Assembly (NCBI GenBank): GCA_024743055.1
Contig: JANSXH010000015.1
Location: 45,991 to 109,990 of the forward strand
Length of the DNA stretch: 64,000 nucleotides
Reading direction: 5' to 3'
From: Pseudomonadota bacterium
GTDB lineage: Bacteria; Pseudomonadota; Alphaproteobacteria; Sneathiellales; Sneathiellaceae
Each line of letters opens with the position of its first letter. Within the stretch, counting starts at the first letter, position 1. Below are positions 62,234 through 64,000 of the stretch, in pieces. The notes beneath the pieces were generated by a model. The model had not been told where the DNA came from, ran no database searches, and was given only the letters and a program-made list of their open reading frames with translations. Both the position numbers and the translations under genes were made by a program.

Positions 62234-63301
62234 ATGGTAAAAACCGGGCGTGATGCAGGACTGAAACCGACAGTGAACGACATTGCGCGCGTTGCTGGCG
62301 TCAGTCTTGCGACTGTCGACAGAGTCCTCAATGATCGTCCTGGTGTTCGCTCAATCACCATCGAAAGAGTGCATCGGGCCATTCAAGACCTTGGCTATGT
62401 CCGCGATACCGCTGCTGCCAACCTGGCTCGGGGCCGGGTATATAGGTTTCATTTTCTATTGCCAGAAAGTGAAAACGAATTTGTGGCATCCCTGGAAAAT
62501 CAGATTACCGAGCTATCGAAAGTCCTTTCTTTTGAGCGCACTCAGCTGAGCTTTGAACTGGTCCCTGCTTTCGATCCCCAGGCAATGGCCCAAATCCTGA
62601 CCCGGATGGATCCGGAAGAGGTGGACGGTGTTGCCATATTCGGTCCGGAAACACCATCGGTTCGAGATGCTATAGACCAAATCAAGAAACGGGGCGTTTC
62701 GGTAGTCGCTCTGGTCTCGGATTTGCCGAGTTCCGAGAGAGACTATTTTGTTGGCATCGATAACATTGCTGCTGGTCGAACAGCCGGGCAGCTGATGGGC
62801 CACTTTTTGCCAAGCGGACCAAATAAAGTGCTGGTGATTACCGGCTCCATGCTTGCCCGGGACCATCTGGAGCGCCGGCTCGGCTTCGACCAAGTAATAA
62901 CAGAGAGCTTTGATCAGGTAGAGGTTTTGCCATCTATCGAAGGACGGGATGATCCAGACCTTCTGGAAAGCCTGCTTCCAGGCGCCTTTGAGATGACCCC
63001 AGACATTACCGGGATTTATTCGTCCGCAGCCGGAAATGCCGGACTGATCAATTTTCTCAGGCAAAACAATCTGGATCACAAGATCATTGTTGTCGGCCAT
63101 GAGCTGACGCCGCTATCCCGAAACGCGCTTGAGCATGACACATTTAACGCAATTATTTCGCAGGATACGGGTCACCTTATCCGCAGCACCGTTCGGGTAT
63201 TACGGGCCAAAAGCGATTCTTTGCCTATTAACCTGCCGCAAGAACGTATTCGCATAGACGTATATTTGAAGGAAAACATGCCGCCAATAGATGGCAGGTA
63301 A
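62234..63301 (+). CDS. LacI-family transcription regulator of the sugar operon
   Basis: A repressor of 355 residues: an N-terminal HTH (TVNDIARVAGVSLATVDRVL, residues 13-32, then NDRPGV) and a periplasmic-binding-like ligand domain (about 75-340). The start is the ATG at 62234; a TTG at 62210 is also in frame. The VDRVLN hinge helix start differs slightly from classic VSRVLN, a variant seen in sugar-alcohol regulators. It lies 10 bases after the kinase gene. Its probable operators are the palindromes at 54879-54924. Confidence 0.92.
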   Translation: MVKTGRDAGLKPTVNDIARVAGVSLATVDRVLNDRPGVRSITIERVHRAIQDLGYVRDTAAANLARGRVYRFHFLLPESENEFVASLENQITELSKVLSFERTQLSFELVPAFDPQAMAQILTRMDPEEVDGVAIFGPETPSVRDAIDQIKKRGVSVVALVSDLPSSERDYFVGIDNIAAGRTAGQLMGHFLPSGPNKVLVITGSMLARDHLERRLGFDQVITESFDQVEVLPSIEGRDDPDLLESLLPGAFEMTPDITGIYSSAAGNAGLINFLRQNNLDHKIIVVGHELTPLSRNALEHDTFNAIISQDTGHLIRSTVRVLRAKSDSLPINLPQERIRIDVYLKENMPPIDGR

Positions 63302-63321
63302 ATATCAAGAGGGAGAAAACA

Positions 63322-64000
63322 ATGAAAACGATTAAGGGACCGTCACTGTTTCTGGCTCAGTTTGCTGGCGACGAGGCGCCGTTCGATAGCTGGGAAAATA
63401 TCACGAAATGGGCAGCTGATTGCGGCTATATCGGGGTTCAGGTACCAAGCTGGGATGGTCGTCTGTTTGACCTTGATAAAGCGGCGAGCTCAAAGGATTA
63501 TTGTGACGAATTTAAAGGCAGTGCGGCTGAAAATGGTATTCAAGTAACGGAACTTTCCACTCACTTGCAGGGACAGCTAGTCGCCGTACATCCAGCTTAT
63601 GATGCCGCCTTTGACGGATTTGCCGCCCCGGAAGTACATGGCAACCCCAAAGCCCGTCAAGAATGGGCTGTGGACCAAGTTCATAAGGCGCTGAGCGCGT
63701 CGAAAAATCTTGGCCTCACCGATCATGTGACATTCTCGGGGTCTCTTGCCTGGCCCTATATCTATCCCTGGCCGCAACGCCCTGCCGGACTTGTTGAAGC
63801 CGCTTTTGACGAATTGGCAAAAAGATGGCGCCCACTTCTTGATCATGCAGAAGATTGCGGGGTCAATGTTTGTTATGAGGTCCATCCTGGAGAGGATCTG
63901 CATGACGGCGTAACATTTGAGATGTTCCTGGATAGAGTGAATGACCACACCCGTTGCAACATGCTCTACGACCCATCACATTACGTATTGCAGTGCCTGG
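63322..64000 (+). CDS. Sugar-phosphate isomerase/epimerase family TIM-barrel protein (3' end outside window)
   Basis: The first 226 codons of a TIM-barrel enzyme of the xylose isomerase-like (AP endonuclease family 2) fold; the frame is open at base 64000. The start at 63322 follows GGGAG. Metal ligands of the family are visible as Glu in VCYEVHPGEDL and Asp-His in MLYDPSHYV, and the N-terminal part has WAADCGYIGVQVPSW. It probably isomerises or epimerises a ketose or keto-acid derivative of the imported sugar. It is preceded by the LacI gene by 20 bases. Confidence 0.87.
   Translation, partial: MKTIKGPSLFLAQFAGDEAPFDSWENITKWAADCGYIGVQVPSWDGRLFDLDKAASSKDYCDEFKGSAAENGIQVTELSTHLQGQLVAVHPAYDAAFDGFAAPEVHGNPKARQEWAVDQVHKALSASKNLGLTDHVTFSGSLAWPYIYPWPQRPAGLVEAAFDELAKRWRPLLDHAEDCGVNVCYEVHPGEDLHDGVTFEMFLDRVNDHTRCNMLYDPSHYVLQCL

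Overview
The window reads as chromosomal DNA of an alphaproteobacterium, probably a Rhodospirillales- or Sneathiella/Kiloniella-like lineage. This rests on gene content and order: ProX/YbbN-like thioredoxin/LON-domain/Trm112/DUF971/UbiH followed by glnK-amtB, DapC-type aminotransferase, ftsK, lolA and xthA; a gltD-gltB operon; and a cluster of CUT1 sugar transporter genes. There is no transposase, integrase, prophage or CRISPR array.

Layout. (1) 1-10.7 kb, minus strand: one long urea operon, urtABCDE (urea ABC transporter) followed by ureDABCEFG (urease and its nickel chaperones; ureG runs off the left edge). A near-consensus sigma-54 promoter sits just upstream of urtA. (2) 11-22.8 kb: mixed metabolic genes: a secreted alpha/beta hydrolase, glutathionyl-hydroquinone reductase, a DoxX-like protein, a divergent SHMT-like enzyme with its divergent LysR regulator, pyroglutamyl peptidase plus DDAH/arginine deiminase, a two-gene deoxysugar isomerase/aminotransferase unit, a DUF2238 membrane protein, a patatin lipoprotein and a GlxA-type AraC regulator. 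(3) 22.8-25.9 kb: a small islet (AraC regulator, ABM-domain protein, keto-pentenoate hydratase-like protein) lying between an intact tRNA-Gly(GCC) and a decayed copy of that tRNA's 3' half. (4) 26-43 kb, mostly plus strand: housekeeping genes and a second nitrogen block, glnK-amtB plus a second amtB. (5) 43-53.5 kb, mostly minus strand: methyltransferase, queG, a GST, a small hypothetical gene, gltB and gltD, an NDUFA9-like SDR and tRNA-Leu(CAG). (6) 53.6-64 kb, plus strand: an oxidoreductase, then a tightly packed operon of a CUT1 ABC importer, a small two-TM protein, a fused DhaK-DhaL kinase, a LacI-type regulator and a TIM-barrel sugar-phosphate isomerase/epimerase that runs off the right edge.

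How it fits together. Three blocks concern nitrogen: urea uptake and hydrolysis make ammonium, the Amt channels with GlnK bring it in under PII control, and GltBD (GOGAT) assimilates it. The urt and glnK promoter regions share a 17-bp motif (consensus TGCWYAAWWATTAGRCA) upstream of sigma-54-type elements, which points to common NtrC-type control. The right-hand operon looks like uptake and phosphorylation of an unidentified short-chain ketose or polyol; a pair of 16-bp CpG-centred palindromes in its promoter region is a good candidate operator for its own LacI regulator. Start codons were adjusted where a ribosome binding site or family alignment argued for it; these choices are by eye and no search was run.
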